Position numbers and translations under genes: made by a program. From the NCBI GenBank assembly GCA_030594025.1, contig JAUVFY010000055.1, positions 1-7,592 on the forward strand: a DNA stretch of 7,592 bases, read 5' to 3'. The DNA is from Deltaproteobacteria bacterium (GTDB lineage Bacteria > Desulfobacterota > GWC2-55-46 > JAUVFY01). Within the stretch, counting starts at the first letter, position 1; the number at the start of each line of letters is the position of its first letter. The notes under the pieces were generated by a model that saw only the letters and a list, made by a program, of their open reading frames with translations, made no database searches and was not told where the DNA came from. Shown here in pieces: positions 1 through 7,329 of this stretch.

Positions 1-210
1 AAGGGTTTTAACGGGTCATGTTGATACTTCTATGCTGATTAAAGCCTTATACATGTGCAGGCCATAGTGGTAAGTTGTAGCTCAGTGACCCCCTTCCCAA
101 GATTTTTTAATTGAAAGATGTTTGAAGAAGGCAAGGTTGATATGGTATTTGGTGTGTAAAGGATACACGCAGGACCTTAATTAAAAGTTTTTGGAAGGAG
201 AGGATAATCC
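1..210. other. Non-coding region upstream of glyQ
   Basis: I see no convincing gene here. A plus-strand frame is open from the left edge to a stop at 65-67 and could be the last 21 codons of an upstream gene, but this is too short to judge. A possible -35 TTGATA (137-142) has no good -10 partner. A small hairpin GTGTA-AAGGA-TACAC (154-168) precedes the start. The glyQ ribosome site AAGGAG is at 195-200. T-box and glycine-riboswitch signatures were looked for and not seen. Confidence 0.4.
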
Positions 211-1089
<879 letters not shown>

Positions 1090-1109
1090 AAAACCAAATT
1101 CCCTGGTAA

Positions 1110-1775
1110 TCAATACTTCGATACGTTCAGTTCCTCCATCTTCCCTTCGACCATGAAAACAACCCTTTCGGCTATATTCGTGACCCTGTCCGCAATGCGC
1201 TCAAGGTTGTGAGAGACCCACATGAGATACGTTGCCCCCTTGATTATCTTAGGGTTCTCTATCATAAGGAGCAGAAGCTCCCTGTATATTTGCTCATAGA
1301 GGGCGTCCACCTCGTCGTCCTCGTTGCATATGAGCCTTGCCTTTTCCGCGTCCCTATCTGTGAAGGCCTCGAGACATCTTTTTAGCATGCTCCTCGCTAT
1401 TTCTGCCATCCTCGGCACGTCGACCAGGGGCTTTACCAGGGGTTCGTCCCCTATAAGGAGGCTTATCTTTGCGATCCCCTCTGCATGGTCGCCTATGCGT
1501 TCGAGGTCTGTTATTACGTTCAGAATGGCGGTGAGTGTTCTCAGGTCCACGGCCATTGGCTGCTGTGTGGCGATAATGAGCATGCAGCGTTCCTCGATGT
1601 CGAAGCGTTTCCTGTTTACAAGACGGTCGTTCCTTATTATCTGTCTTGATTTTTCGATGTCCCTTTTTTTCAACGCCTCGACTGCGTCCTTTGTGGCCTC
1701 GGAAACCATCGCCCCCAGCTCGAGAACTTCCCCCTGGAGTTCCTTTAATGCCTTATGATAGGCCTCTCTTACCAT
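1110..1775 (-). CDS. phoU: Phosphate signalling regulator PhoU
   Basis: PhoU is a cytoplasmic helical protein that links the Pst transporter to the PhoR sensor kinase and keeps the Pho regulon off when phosphate is plentiful. The 221 residues show the expected two homologous three-helix PhoU repeats. The first carries DLERIGDHAEG (90-100), the second NLERIADRVTNIAE (190-203); these are the conserved acidic metal-binding E/DxxxD-type motifs. The IATQQPMAVDLR stretch (68-79) is also typical. The ATG at 1775 follows a strong AGGAGGGG and lies 12 bases after the pstB stop, so it is the last gene of the pst operon. Neither phoB nor phoR follows; the operon ends facing glyQ. The sequence is all-helical with no membrane segment, and I see no truncation. 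Confidence 0.96.
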   Translation of the reverse strand: MVREAYHKALKELQGEVLELGAMVSEATKDAVEALKKRDIEKSRQIIRNDRLVNRKRFDIEERCMLIIATQQPMAVDLRTLTAILNVITDLERIGDHAEGIAKISLLIGDEPLVKPLVDVPRMAEIARSMLKRCLEAFTDRDAEKARLICNEDDEVDALYEQIYRELLLLMIENPKIIKGATYLMWVSHNLERIADRVTNIAERVVFMVEGKMEELNVSKY

Positions 1776-1787
1776 CTCCCCTCCTTT

Positions 1788-2549
1788 TTATCCGAACCTG
1801 CCGGTTATGTAGTCTTCGGTCAACTTGTTTGCAGGGGTGGTGAAGATCTTTTCCGTCACGTCGAATTCTGCCAGATCACCGAGCATGAAAAACCCCGTGA
1901 AATCCGAAACCCTTGCCGCCTGCTGCATGTTGTGCGTGACTATAACCACAGTGTAATCCTTTTTGAGCTTTGCAATCAAGTCCTCTATCTTGGCGGTGGC
2001 AATGGGGTCGAGGGCCGAGCAGGGCTCGTCAAAGAGTATGACTTCGGGGTTTACGGCTATGGCCCTCGCTATGCAGAGCCTCTGCTGCTGGCCGCCCGAA
2101 AGGGTCAGGGCGTTCTGGTGGAGGTTTTCCTTTACCTCTTCCCAGAGGGCCGCCTTCTTGAGGCTCTCCTCGACCGCTTTGTCGAGCCTCTTTTTGTCTT
2201 TTACCCCGAATATCCTGAGCCCGTAGGCTATGTTGTTGTAGATAGACTTGGGAAAGGGGTTCGGCTTCTGGAAGACCATCCCTATACGCCTTCTTATCTC
2301 TATGGGGTCGGCCTCGGGTGAATAGATGTCCATACCTTCGTGGGTTATCTCTCCCGTAAGGCGGAAGTCCGGTATCAGGTCGTTCATCCTGTTAAGACAT
2401 CTTATAAAAGTAGATTTCCCGCATCCCGAGGGGCCTATAAGTGCGGTTACGTGGTTGGCCCTTATGGTCATGTCCACTTCCTTGAGGACGTGTTTTTTCC
2501 CATACCAGGCATTGAGTTTCAAGATGCTGAAGACACCCTCGTCTACCAT
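1788..2549 (-). CDS. pstB: Phosphate ABC transporter ATP-binding protein PstB
   Basis: PstB is the ATPase of the high-affinity phosphate importer; it works as a dimer on the cytoplasmic face of PstC/PstA. All ABC motifs are present and intact in the 253 residues: Walker A GPSGCGKST (39-47), Q-loop Gln 94 in VFQKPNPFP, signature LSGGQQQR (150-157), Walker B VILFDEP (170-176), D-loop SALD (178-181) and H-loop His 206 in VTHNMQQA. The FIRCLNRMNDL stretch after Walker A and the KPNPFPKSIYNN stretch are characteristic of PstB rather than other importers. The ATG at 2549 overlaps the end of pstA by 7 bases (ATGGTAG), with GAGGAGG just upstream, which suggests translational coupling. Length matches E. 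coli PstB (257 residues). Confidence 0.97.
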   Translation of the reverse strand: MVDEGVFSILKLNAWYGKKHVLKEVDMTIRANHVTALIGPSGCGKSTFIRCLNRMNDLIPDFRLTGEITHEGMDIYSPEADPIEIRRRIGMVFQKPNPFPKSIYNNIAYGLRIFGVKDKKRLDKAVEESLKKAALWEEVKENLHQNALTLSGGQQQRLCIARAIAVNPEVILFDEPCSALDPIATAKIEDLIAKLKKDYTVVIVTHNMQQAARVSDFTGFFMLGDLAEFDVTEKIFTTPANKLTEDYITGRFG

Positions 2550-3406
2550 TTTATCCTCCTCTGAAATCTGTGTCTTAAGTATATGGCAATGCTGTTCATT
2601 ATAAGGGTTAACAAAAGAAGCACTATTATGGCCGCTGCGGCGTTCGTGGCGAACCCCTTCTGGGGCCTTGAGACCCAGTTAAAGGTCTGGATGGGAAGCA
2701 CGGTGAAGGGGTCGAATACGCTTTCGGGAAGGAAGGCTATATAGGTGAGCGCCCCAATTGCTATGAGGGGGGCCGTCTCACCTATTGCCCTTGAAAGCGC
2801 GAGTATCGTGCCCGTAAGTATTCCGGGCATGGCCACGGGAAGGACTTGCCTTAAAATCGTCTGCCACAGGGTCGCACCCAGGGCGTAGGAGGCCTCCCTT
2901 ATGGAAAATGGTATGGCCTTGAGTGACTCCCTTGTGGTTGTTATTATTATGGGAAGTATAAGAAGCGTCAGAGTCAACGCACCGGATATGACGCTCCTTT
3001 CAAGGGCAAGGGTCCTTACGAATATCCCGAGCCCGAGGAGCCCGTATATTATGGACGGCACGCCGGCAAGGTTGGCGATGTTTATCTCAACCAGCTTCGT
3101 AAGCACTCCCTTCTTTGCATATTCTTCGAGGTATATGCCGGCACACACGCCCAGGGGGAAGGAAAAGAGCGCTGTAAGGCCCATTACCCAGAGTGTGCCC
3201 ACGATGGCCGAGAGTATCCCGGCCCTCTCGGGCCTTCTCGAAGGAAAGCTCGTAAGGAATGACCAGCTGACTCTGCCCAGGCCGTCAATTAGGATATCTA
3301 TTATAAGGACCGAGAGGAAGACAAGCCCTACAACGGTGGCCACAAGCGCGGTAATCTTGAAGACCCTGTCGATAAGTTTGTTTCTGGAAAGGGGGCCTTT
3401 TGTCAC
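2543..3406 (-). CDS. pstA: Phosphate ABC transporter permease PstA
   Basis: PstA is one of the two inner-membrane permease subunits of the phosphate importer and pairs with PstC. The frame is open further upstream to a TTG at 3439. I start at the GTG at 3406 because GGGAGGAG lies 5 bases before it and because this start overlaps the pstC stop in the classical GTGA four-base arrangement. The resulting protein has 287 residues. Hydrophobic segments lie near 17-41, 66-92, 110-132, 139-156, 190-224 and 255-276, six as expected for the family. The cytoplasmic EAA-type loop EASYALGATLWQ (171-182), which contacts PstB, and the RAIGET motif (206-211) are clear. The longer TTG form would add 11 residues with no membrane or domain content and would put the ribosome site inside the gene. 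Confidence 0.95.
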   Translation of the reverse strand: MTKGPLSRNKLIDRVFKITALVATVVGLVFLSVLIIDILIDGLGRVSWSFLTSFPSRRPERAGILSAIVGTLWVMGLTALFSFPLGVCAGIYLEEYAKKGVLTKLVEINIANLAGVPSIIYGLLGLGIFVRTLALERSVISGALTLTLLILPIIITTTRESLKAIPFSIREASYALGATLWQTILRQVLPVAMPGILTGTILALSRAIGETAPLIAIGALTYIAFLPESVFDPFTVLPIQTFNWVSRPQKGFATNAAAAIIVLLLLTLIMNSIAIYLRHRFQRRIKW

Positions 3407-4296
3407 CTGTACTCCTCCCTGAACCGTTCTTTGAGCCAATGGCTCATGAGGTTAAGCGCAAGGGTGAAGACAAAAAGCGTCATGCCCGCGGCGAAGATGG
3501 TCCTGTACTCGAGTGTCCCTGAGGGGGTATCGCCGAGGCTAACCTGGACGATATAGGCTGTTATGGTCTCTATGGGCACAAGCGGGTTCAAGGTGAGCCT
3601 CGGCTGCTGGCCCGATGCGATGGTCACTATCATCGTCTCCCCGATGGCCCTGGAGACTGCGAGGACAAAGGAACTCATTATGCCCGAAAGGGCGGCGGGG
3701 ATTACGACCTTTACAGCCACCTGGAAGCGCGTTGCCCCCAGGGCGTACGCCCCTTCCTTTAAGTCCATGGGGACGGCGTACATCGCGTCCTCGCTCAATG
3801 AAGATACCATTGGTAGAATCATTATGCCCATGACTATTCCCGGGGCGAGGGCGTTGAAGCCAGCAAGCCCCGGGATAAGCACCTGGAGGAGGGGCGTTAC
3901 GAAGAGAAGCGCGAAGTAGCCGTAAACGACCGTGGGCACGCCCGCGAGTATCTCAAGAAGGGGTTTTACGACTTCTCTGAACCTTGCGGAAGCGTATTCG
4001 CTCAGGTACACGGCGCTCAGAAGACCGAGGGGGATGGCTACGAGCATTGCTATGAAGGCAACAAGAGCTGTGCCGCACACGAGCGACATTATGCCGAAGT
4101 GCTTGTCAACGAAGAGCGGGGTCCACTGCGGGTCGGTGAGGAATTCAAAAAAGGAGACCTCCCTGAAGAACTCGACAGTTTCAAAGATAAGGATGCCTAT
4201 TATTCCTATTGTCGTAAGGATGGAGAGGGAAGCGCAGATAAAGAGTATCCCCTTTATGCACCCCTCGGTTATCCTTTGTCTTGAACGTCTGTCCAA
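3403..4296 (-). CDS. pstC: Phosphate ABC transporter permease PstC
   Basis: PstC is the second inner-membrane permease of the phosphate importer. The 297 residues contain about six hydrophobic segments (near 17-40, 68-98, 112-140, 150-167, 198-226 and 266-286). The EAA-type coupling loop EGAYALGATRFQ (181-192) and RAIGET (216-221) match those in PstA, as is usual for these paralogous subunits. The start is a TTG at 4296, only 2 bases after the pstS stop. A GAGG sits 5 bases upstream, partly within the last codons of pstS, so initiation probably depends on ribosomes finishing pstS. The rare start codon may hold PstC far below PstS, which fits the excess of binding protein that these systems need. 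The stop overlaps the pstA GTG. Downstream in-frame starts would cut into the first membrane segment. Confidence 0.95.
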   Translation of the reverse strand: MDRRSRQRITEGCIKGILFICASLSILTTIGIIGILIFETVEFFREVSFFEFLTDPQWTPLFVDKHFGIMSLVCGTALVAFIAMLVAIPLGLLSAVYLSEYASARFREVVKPLLEILAGVPTVVYGYFALLFVTPLLQVLIPGLAGFNALAPGIVMGIMILPMVSSLSEDAMYAVPMDLKEGAYALGATRFQVAVKVVIPAALSGIMSSFVLAVSRAIGETMIVTIASGQQPRLTLNPLVPIETITAYIVQVSLGDTPSGTLEYRTIFAAGMTLFVFTLALNLMSHWLKERFREEYR

Positions 4297-4298
4297 CT

Positions 4299-5321
4299 CT
4301 ACCTCAGAAGCTCCTCTATCTTCACACCTGTTTTTGAGCCCTTGCCGCCGAAGACCGTCCCTACGGTCCTGTTTTCAAATTTCTTGATGGCAAGACCGTA
4401 AGCCTCATCTGGAAGAGGGATGTAGCCCACCTCTTGAGTGAGACCCGGGGCATTCTCGAGATAAAAGCTTACAAATTCTTCGACCTCGGGTTTCGCTGCG
4501 GAGTTTTTGCTTACATAGATGAATATGGGCCTGGAAAGAGGCTGGTAGGTGCCGTTGTTCACTGTGGCAAGGCTCGGAAGTATCGGCCCCTTACCGTTTG
4601 CGTCGTTTTCATCGTCGATGGGCACGAGCTTTAGCTTGTCTTTGTTGAATTCATAATAGGCCAGGCCGAAAAAGCCGAGTGCATAGGGGTCCGTTGCTAT
4701 GCCCTGGACAAGGACGTTATCGTCCTCGCTCGCTGTGAAGTCTCCCCTGCTCGCGCCTTCTTTACCCACTATGGCCTTGGTAAAGTAATCGAAGCTACCG
4801 GAGTCCACGCCGGGGCCGAAAAGGTGAATCTGCCTTTCCGGCCAGCCGGGCCTTATCTGGCTCCATCCGGTAAGCTTTCTCTGCGCCCCTGGCTCCCATA
4901 TCTTTTTTAACTCTTTAACGGTCAGGTAGTCAACCCATTCGTTCTTAGTATTGACCATTACAGCAAGGCCGTCGTAGGCAACGGGAAGCTCGATGTACTC
5001 GATACCGTTTTTCCTGCAGAGCTCCACTTCCGTGGGCTTTATGGGCCTTGAGGCGTCTGATACGTCGCTCTCTCCCCGGCAGAACTTCTTAAACCCCCCG
5101 CCGGTACCCGAAATACCCACGGTTACCATTACCTTGCCCCTTTTTTCTATCTGGAACTCCTCTGCAACGGCCTCTGTAATGGGGAAGACCGTGGATGAGC
5201 CGTCCACCTTTATGAGTTTTCTTTCGGCATATGCATCTTGAGTGCCGGCGGTAACCGCTGCCAGTGCGAGCGATATGGCCAGGATTGTGGTTTTAAGTCC
5301 ATTCTTTTTTCCGTACAGCAT
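4299..5321 (-). CDS. pstS: Periplasmic phosphate-binding protein PstS
   Basis: PstS binds phosphate outside the inner membrane and delivers it to PstC/PstA. The 340 residues start with a Sec signal peptide: KK at 5-6, a hydrophobic core near 11-26 and probable cleavage after AYA (30-32). There is no lipobox cysteine, so a soluble periplasmic protein is expected. Phosphate-binding segments are visible: DGSSTVFPITE (40-50), GISGTGGGFKKF (69-80) followed by DVSDASRPI (86-94), and VDSGSFDYF (172-180). The sequence looks like the PBP-like 'PstS_2' branch rather than the E. coli type. Two cysteines, 81 and 102, could form a disulfide. The ATG at 5321 follows AAGGAGG with 7 bases between. It is the first gene of pstSCAB-phoU and has a Pho-box-like repeat directly upstream, so induction by phosphate starvation through PhoB is likely. 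Confidence 0.97.
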   Translation of the reverse strand: MLYGKKNGLKTTILAISLALAAVTAGTQDAYAERKLIKVDGSSTVFPITEAVAEEFQIEKRGKVMVTVGISGTGGGFKKFCRGESDVSDASRPIKPTEVELCRKNGIEYIELPVAYDGLAVMVNTKNEWVDYLTVKELKKIWEPGAQRKLTGWSQIRPGWPERQIHLFGPGVDSGSFDYFTKAIVGKEGASRGDFTASEDDNVLVQGIATDPYALGFFGLAYYEFNKDKLKLVPIDDENDANGKGPILPSLATVNNGTYQPLSRPIFIYVSKNSAAKPEVEEFVSFYLENAPGLTQEVGYIPLPDEAYGLAIKKFENRTVGTVFGGKGSKTGVKIEELLR

Positions 5322-5342
5322 TGACTTACCTCCTTCTTTGCA

Positions 5343-5396
5343 AGTTTAGCCCAATTTTGTTCCGGTTGTGTTACAAAAATGTGAAAATTCCGTTAA
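5343..5396 (-). promoter_or_regulatory. Pho-box-like repeat and promoter of pstS
   Basis: Read on the minus strand, four 7-mers stand exactly 11 bases apart, each separated by 4 AT-rich or mixed bases: TTAACGG (5396-5390), TTCACAT (5385-5379), GTAACAC (5374-5368) and GGAACAA (5363-5357). PhoB binds direct repeats of a 7-mer (CTGTCAT in E. coli) at this 11-base period, so the spacing is diagnostic although the bases are divergent. Two -10 boxes are possible: TAAACT (5348-5343), 8 bases after the fourth repeat, or CAAAAT (5359-5354), 8 bases after the third. The second leaves a more comfortable leader of about 26 bases before the pstS ATG; the first would start the mRNA almost at the ribosome binding site. 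No good -35 box is present, as expected for an activated promoter. Confidence 0.55.
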
Positions 5397-5442
5397 GCCA
5401 GCATAATGAAACCTCCGTGCCGTGCTGCCGATGGCTCACGTT

Positions 5443-5637
5443 TCAGCATCGGGCCTGTACGCAAGACCCGTCTTCCATGTCGCGGGAGAAGAATTTGTAT
5501 GCAAAATAGATGGGGCAGTAGCGGTACTTGTCGGTGGTGCAGTAAGTGCTCTTTACCCTATGGCCCGGTATAGGTCGGGTTATGAATGCATTATAGAACT
5601 TCCCCTTTTCCTCATCTTCAAAACACGGACATCTCAC
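5443..5637 (-). CDS. Small Cys-rich protein of unknown function
   Basis: I do not recognise this protein. It has 64 residues, with cysteines at 3, 5, 33, 41, 59 and 64. The N-terminal CPC, then a gap, then YCTTDKYRYCPIY (32-44) resembles small four-cysteine metal-binding or redox modules, so a zinc or iron-sulfur site is plausible but unproven. No signal peptide or membrane segment is seen, so a cytoplasmic location is expected. The GTG at 5637 is preferred: AGGAG lies 8 bases upstream (5650-5646), whereas the earlier in-frame GTG at 5646 overlaps that ribosome site. Support for a real gene comes from this ribosome site, from a promoter with a Pho-like direct repeat at the right distance, and from the unusual cysteine pattern. 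It lies upstream of pstS on the same strand, 121 bases away, without a clear terminator between. Confidence 0.68.
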   Translation of the reverse strand: MRCPCFEDEEKGKFYNAFITRPIPGHRVKSTYCTTDKYRYCPIYFAYKFFSRDMEDGSCVQARC

Positions 5638-5670
5638 CTGAATCACTCCTTTATTTTTCTTTTTTACATG

Positions 5671-5702
5671 ATATTAGCCGAAAAATGTTACACGAGTATT
5701 AC
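5671..5702 (-). promoter_or_regulatory. Pho-like repeat and promoter of the small Cys-rich gene
   Basis: On the minus strand two 7-mers, GTAATAC (5702-5696) and GTAACAT (5691-5685), are spaced 11 bases apart, followed 8 bases later by a -10-like TAATAT (5676-5671). The repeat GTAACAT differs from the pstS repeat GTAACAC at one base, is followed by the same kind of T-run, and stands at the same 8-base distance from a -10 box. Transcription would start near 5664, giving a leader of about 27 bases to the GTG at 5637. There is no recognisable -35 box. PhoB control is an inference from the spacing and from the likeness to the pstS element. Confidence 0.45.
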
Positions 5703-5799
5703 GGGCTCATGGCATTTATGTTAAAATTTTAAAGGACATTATCCCCCGCGCACAGCCATAGGGGGCCACACAAGCAGGTTAAAACCCGCCAAATAGGGA

Positions 5800-5829
5800 T
5801 TGACACGGCTTCGGTGATTCGGGTAGTAT
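5800..5829 (+). promoter_or_regulatory. Sigma70-type promoter of hemL
   Basis: A perfect -35 box TTGACA (5800-5805) is followed, after 18 bases, by TAGTAT (5824-5829), which matches four of the six -10 consensus bases. Transcription would start near 5836 and give hemL a leader of roughly 140 bases that includes the A-tract repeat. It is the best promoter match before hemL. A weaker alternative is an extended -10 (TG-T-TAAAAT, 5719-5727), which lacks a good -35. Confidence 0.6.
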
Positions 5830-5898
5830 GGAGACAGTAATATTAAGGGTCACAGACCATCCACCTCGGCCCTTTCCCCGGCGTTTTTCAGGATTTTT

Positions 5899-5966
5899 GC
5901 AAAATAAAGCAAAAATAGGCAAAAATAGGTGAAAAAAAGCAAAAAAAGCAAAAAAAAGCAAAAAAA
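5899..5966 (+). repeat. Phased A-tract tandem repeat in the hemL leader
   Basis: Seven imperfect units, each GC (once GT) followed by seven or eight mostly-A bases, follow one another with a period of 9-10 bases: starts at 5899, 5909, 5919, 5929, 5939, 5948 and 5958. The early units are interrupted by T or G (for example AAAAATAG), the last three are pure A7-A8. The array runs straight into the hemL ribosome binding site AGGAG (5966-5970). A-tracts repeated once per helical turn are known to curve DNA. In the mRNA the same stretch would be an unstructured A-rich region beside the start site, a known kind of translation enhancer. Confidence 0.8.
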
Positions 5967-5979
5967 GGAGTTTTAATTC

Positions 5980-7263
5980 ATGGGTACAGCCAGGTCCCAG
6001 AAGCTTTTTAAAAAGGCGGAAAAATTAATCCCGGGCGGGGTGAACAGCCCCGTAAGGGCCTTCAAGGCGGTCGGCGGCAGGCCCCTTTTTATAAAGAGGG
6101 CAAAAGGCTCCAGGATTTACGATGCCGACGGCAACGCCTATATCGATTATGTCGGCTCCTGGGGCCCCATGATACTCGGACACACCGACACCAGGGTCAC
6201 CCAGGCGCTTAAAAAGGCGGTGGAAAAGGGTACGAGCTTCGGCGCGCCCACAGAGCTCGAGGTAGAGCTTGCGGGGCTCGTCCTCGAGGCCTTCCCCTCG
6301 ATGGGCATGGTGAGGTTCGTAAATTCCGGCACAGAGGCCACGATGAGCGCCATAAGGCTCGCAAGGGCGTATACCGGAAGGGACAAGATAATAAAGTTTG
6401 AGGGCTGCTACCACGGCCATTCGGACGGGCTGCTCATAAAGGCCGGTAGCGGCGCCGCCACCCTCGGGTTGCCCGACAGCCCCGGCGTGCCCGCCGAGAT
6501 AGCGGGCAAGACCCATAACGCCGTATTCAACGACTTGAGCTCCGTAAGGAAGATACTCGAAAAAGACCCCGAAGGGGTGGCCTGCGTTATCGTCGAGGGC
6601 GCCCCGGGAAACATGGGCGTTGTCCGTCCAAAGGCCGGTTTCATGGAGGGCTTGAGGGTACTTACACGCCGTTACGGGGTTGTGTTTATAATGGATGAGG
6701 TCATGAGCGGCTTCAGGCTCTGCTACGGAGGGGCCCAGAAGGTATATAAGATCGAGCCTGACATGACATGCCTCGGCAAGGTCATCGGCGGGGGGCTTCC
6801 GGTGGGGGCCTTCGGAGGCAAAACCGAGATAATGGAAAAGCTCGCCCCCTCGGGGCCCGTTTACCAGGCGGGCACCCTTTCGGGCAACCCGCTGGCCATG
6901 GTCGCAGGCATAGAGACACTCAATCAGCTTAAAAAGAAGGGGACATATGAAAAGCTAATAGGTACTACCGACATGCTCTGTGACGGGGTTGAGGAGATAG
7001 CGAAAAGGCGCTCCGTTCAGTGCCGGGTGGCAAGGGCAGGGTCAATGTTCACCGTCTTTTTTACCAACAGGCAGGTCAAAAACTACCAGGATGCAAAGAA
7101 ATGCGACCTTGAGAAGTTCTCAAAGTATTTTTTAAGGATGCTCAAAGGGGGGGTTTACCTTCCTCCCTCGCAGTTCGAGGCCGCCTTCGTAAGCCTCGCC
7201 CACGCCAGGGCCGACATAACGAAGACGCTCGAGGCCGTGGACAGGAGTTTTAAAGGGTTATAG
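5980..7263 (+). CDS. hemL: Glutamate-1-semialdehyde 2,1-aminomutase
   Basis: HemL is a PLP enzyme that turns glutamate-1-semialdehyde into 5-aminolevulinate, the second step of the C5 route to heme and other tetrapyrroles, in the cytoplasm. The 427 residues match the family length. Visible blocks are the N-terminal PGGVNSPVRAFKAVGG (18-33), SWGPMILGH (60-68), the cofactor-binding NSGTEATMSAIRLAR (115-129), the YHGHSDG block (144-150), the MDEVMSGFR block (238-246) with Asp 239, and the PLP lysine 267 in LGKVIGGGLPVGAFGG. The substitution VEGAPGNMG (205-213), where most relatives have VEPVAGNM, is unusual. The ATG at 5980 lies 9 bases after AGGAG and matches the usual family start. It has its own promoter and a long A-rich leader, and no other heme gene is adjacent. 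The next gene converges on it. Confidence 0.97.
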   Translation: MGTARSQKLFKKAEKLIPGGVNSPVRAFKAVGGRPLFIKRAKGSRIYDADGNAYIDYVGSWGPMILGHTDTRVTQALKKAVEKGTSFGAPTELEVELAGLVLEAFPSMGMVRFVNSGTEATMSAIRLARAYTGRDKIIKFEGCYHGHSDGLLIKAGSGAATLGLPDSPGVPAEIAGKTHNAVFNDLSSVRKILEKDPEGVACVIVEGAPGNMGVVRPKAGFMEGLRVLTRRYGVVFIMDEVMSGFRLCYGGAQKVYKIEPDMTCLGKVIGGGLPVGAFGGKTEIMEKLAPSGPVYQAGTLSGNPLAMVAGIETLNQLKKKGTYEKLIGTTDMLCDGVEEIAKRRSVQCRVARAGSMFTVFFTNRQVKNYQDAKKCDLEKFSKYFLRMLKGGVYLPPSQFEAAFVSLAHARADITKTLEAVDRSFKGL

Positions 7264-7329
7264 GGGTTCGGACAACGGGACAACCGATGCTGCCTTATGA
7301 ATTTTCTGCGCGAGCCAACCCCTTACTAA

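Noticed and set aside
2..67. Open frame from the left edge ending TGHVDTSMLIKALYMCRP, faintly like the GH...Y tail of a tyrosine recombinase.
   Set aside because: Only 21 codons are visible, the distance from GH to the Tyr is about two residues too long, and no other recombinase motif can be seen.
76..86. GTAGCTCAGT, identical to a common tRNA D-arm.
   Set aside because: No acceptor stem, anticodon arm or T-arm sequence (GGTTCGAATCC type) can be placed around it, so it is probably chance.
154..168. Hairpin GTGTA-AAGGA-TACAC before glyQ.
   Set aside because: A five-pair, AT-containing stem is too weak and common to call a regulator, and the true glyQ ribosome site is further downstream.
1093..1107. 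ACCA...TGGT inverted repeat between the glyQ and phoU stops, as a bidirectional terminator.
   Set aside because: The stem is four pairs with a seven-base loop and no T-run on either side.
1755..2321. Long plus-strand open frame of 188 codons inside pstB.
   Set aside because: It is antisense to the clearly functional pstB frame with all ABC motifs; its length reflects the GC-rich codon pattern.
5422..5724. Plus-strand open frame of 100 codons opposite the small Cys-rich gene.
   Set aside because: No good ribosome site, no recognisable motif, and it reads across both Pho-like promoter and coding sequence of the minus-strand gene.
5743..5765. CCCCC...GGGGG inverted repeat as a terminator.
   Set aside because: Thirteen-base loop, five-pair stem and no T-run; it lies between divergent promoters where no transcript needs to end.
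5779..5961. Minus-strand open frame rich in Phe (FFAFFAFF).
   Set aside because: It is only the translation of the A-tract repeat read backwards, and it overlaps the hemL promoter.
7262..7323. AGGGGTT ... AACCCCT inverted repeat between hemL and the convergent gene.
   Set aside because: The arms are seven bases with a 48-base loop and no T-run, so terminator function is not supported.
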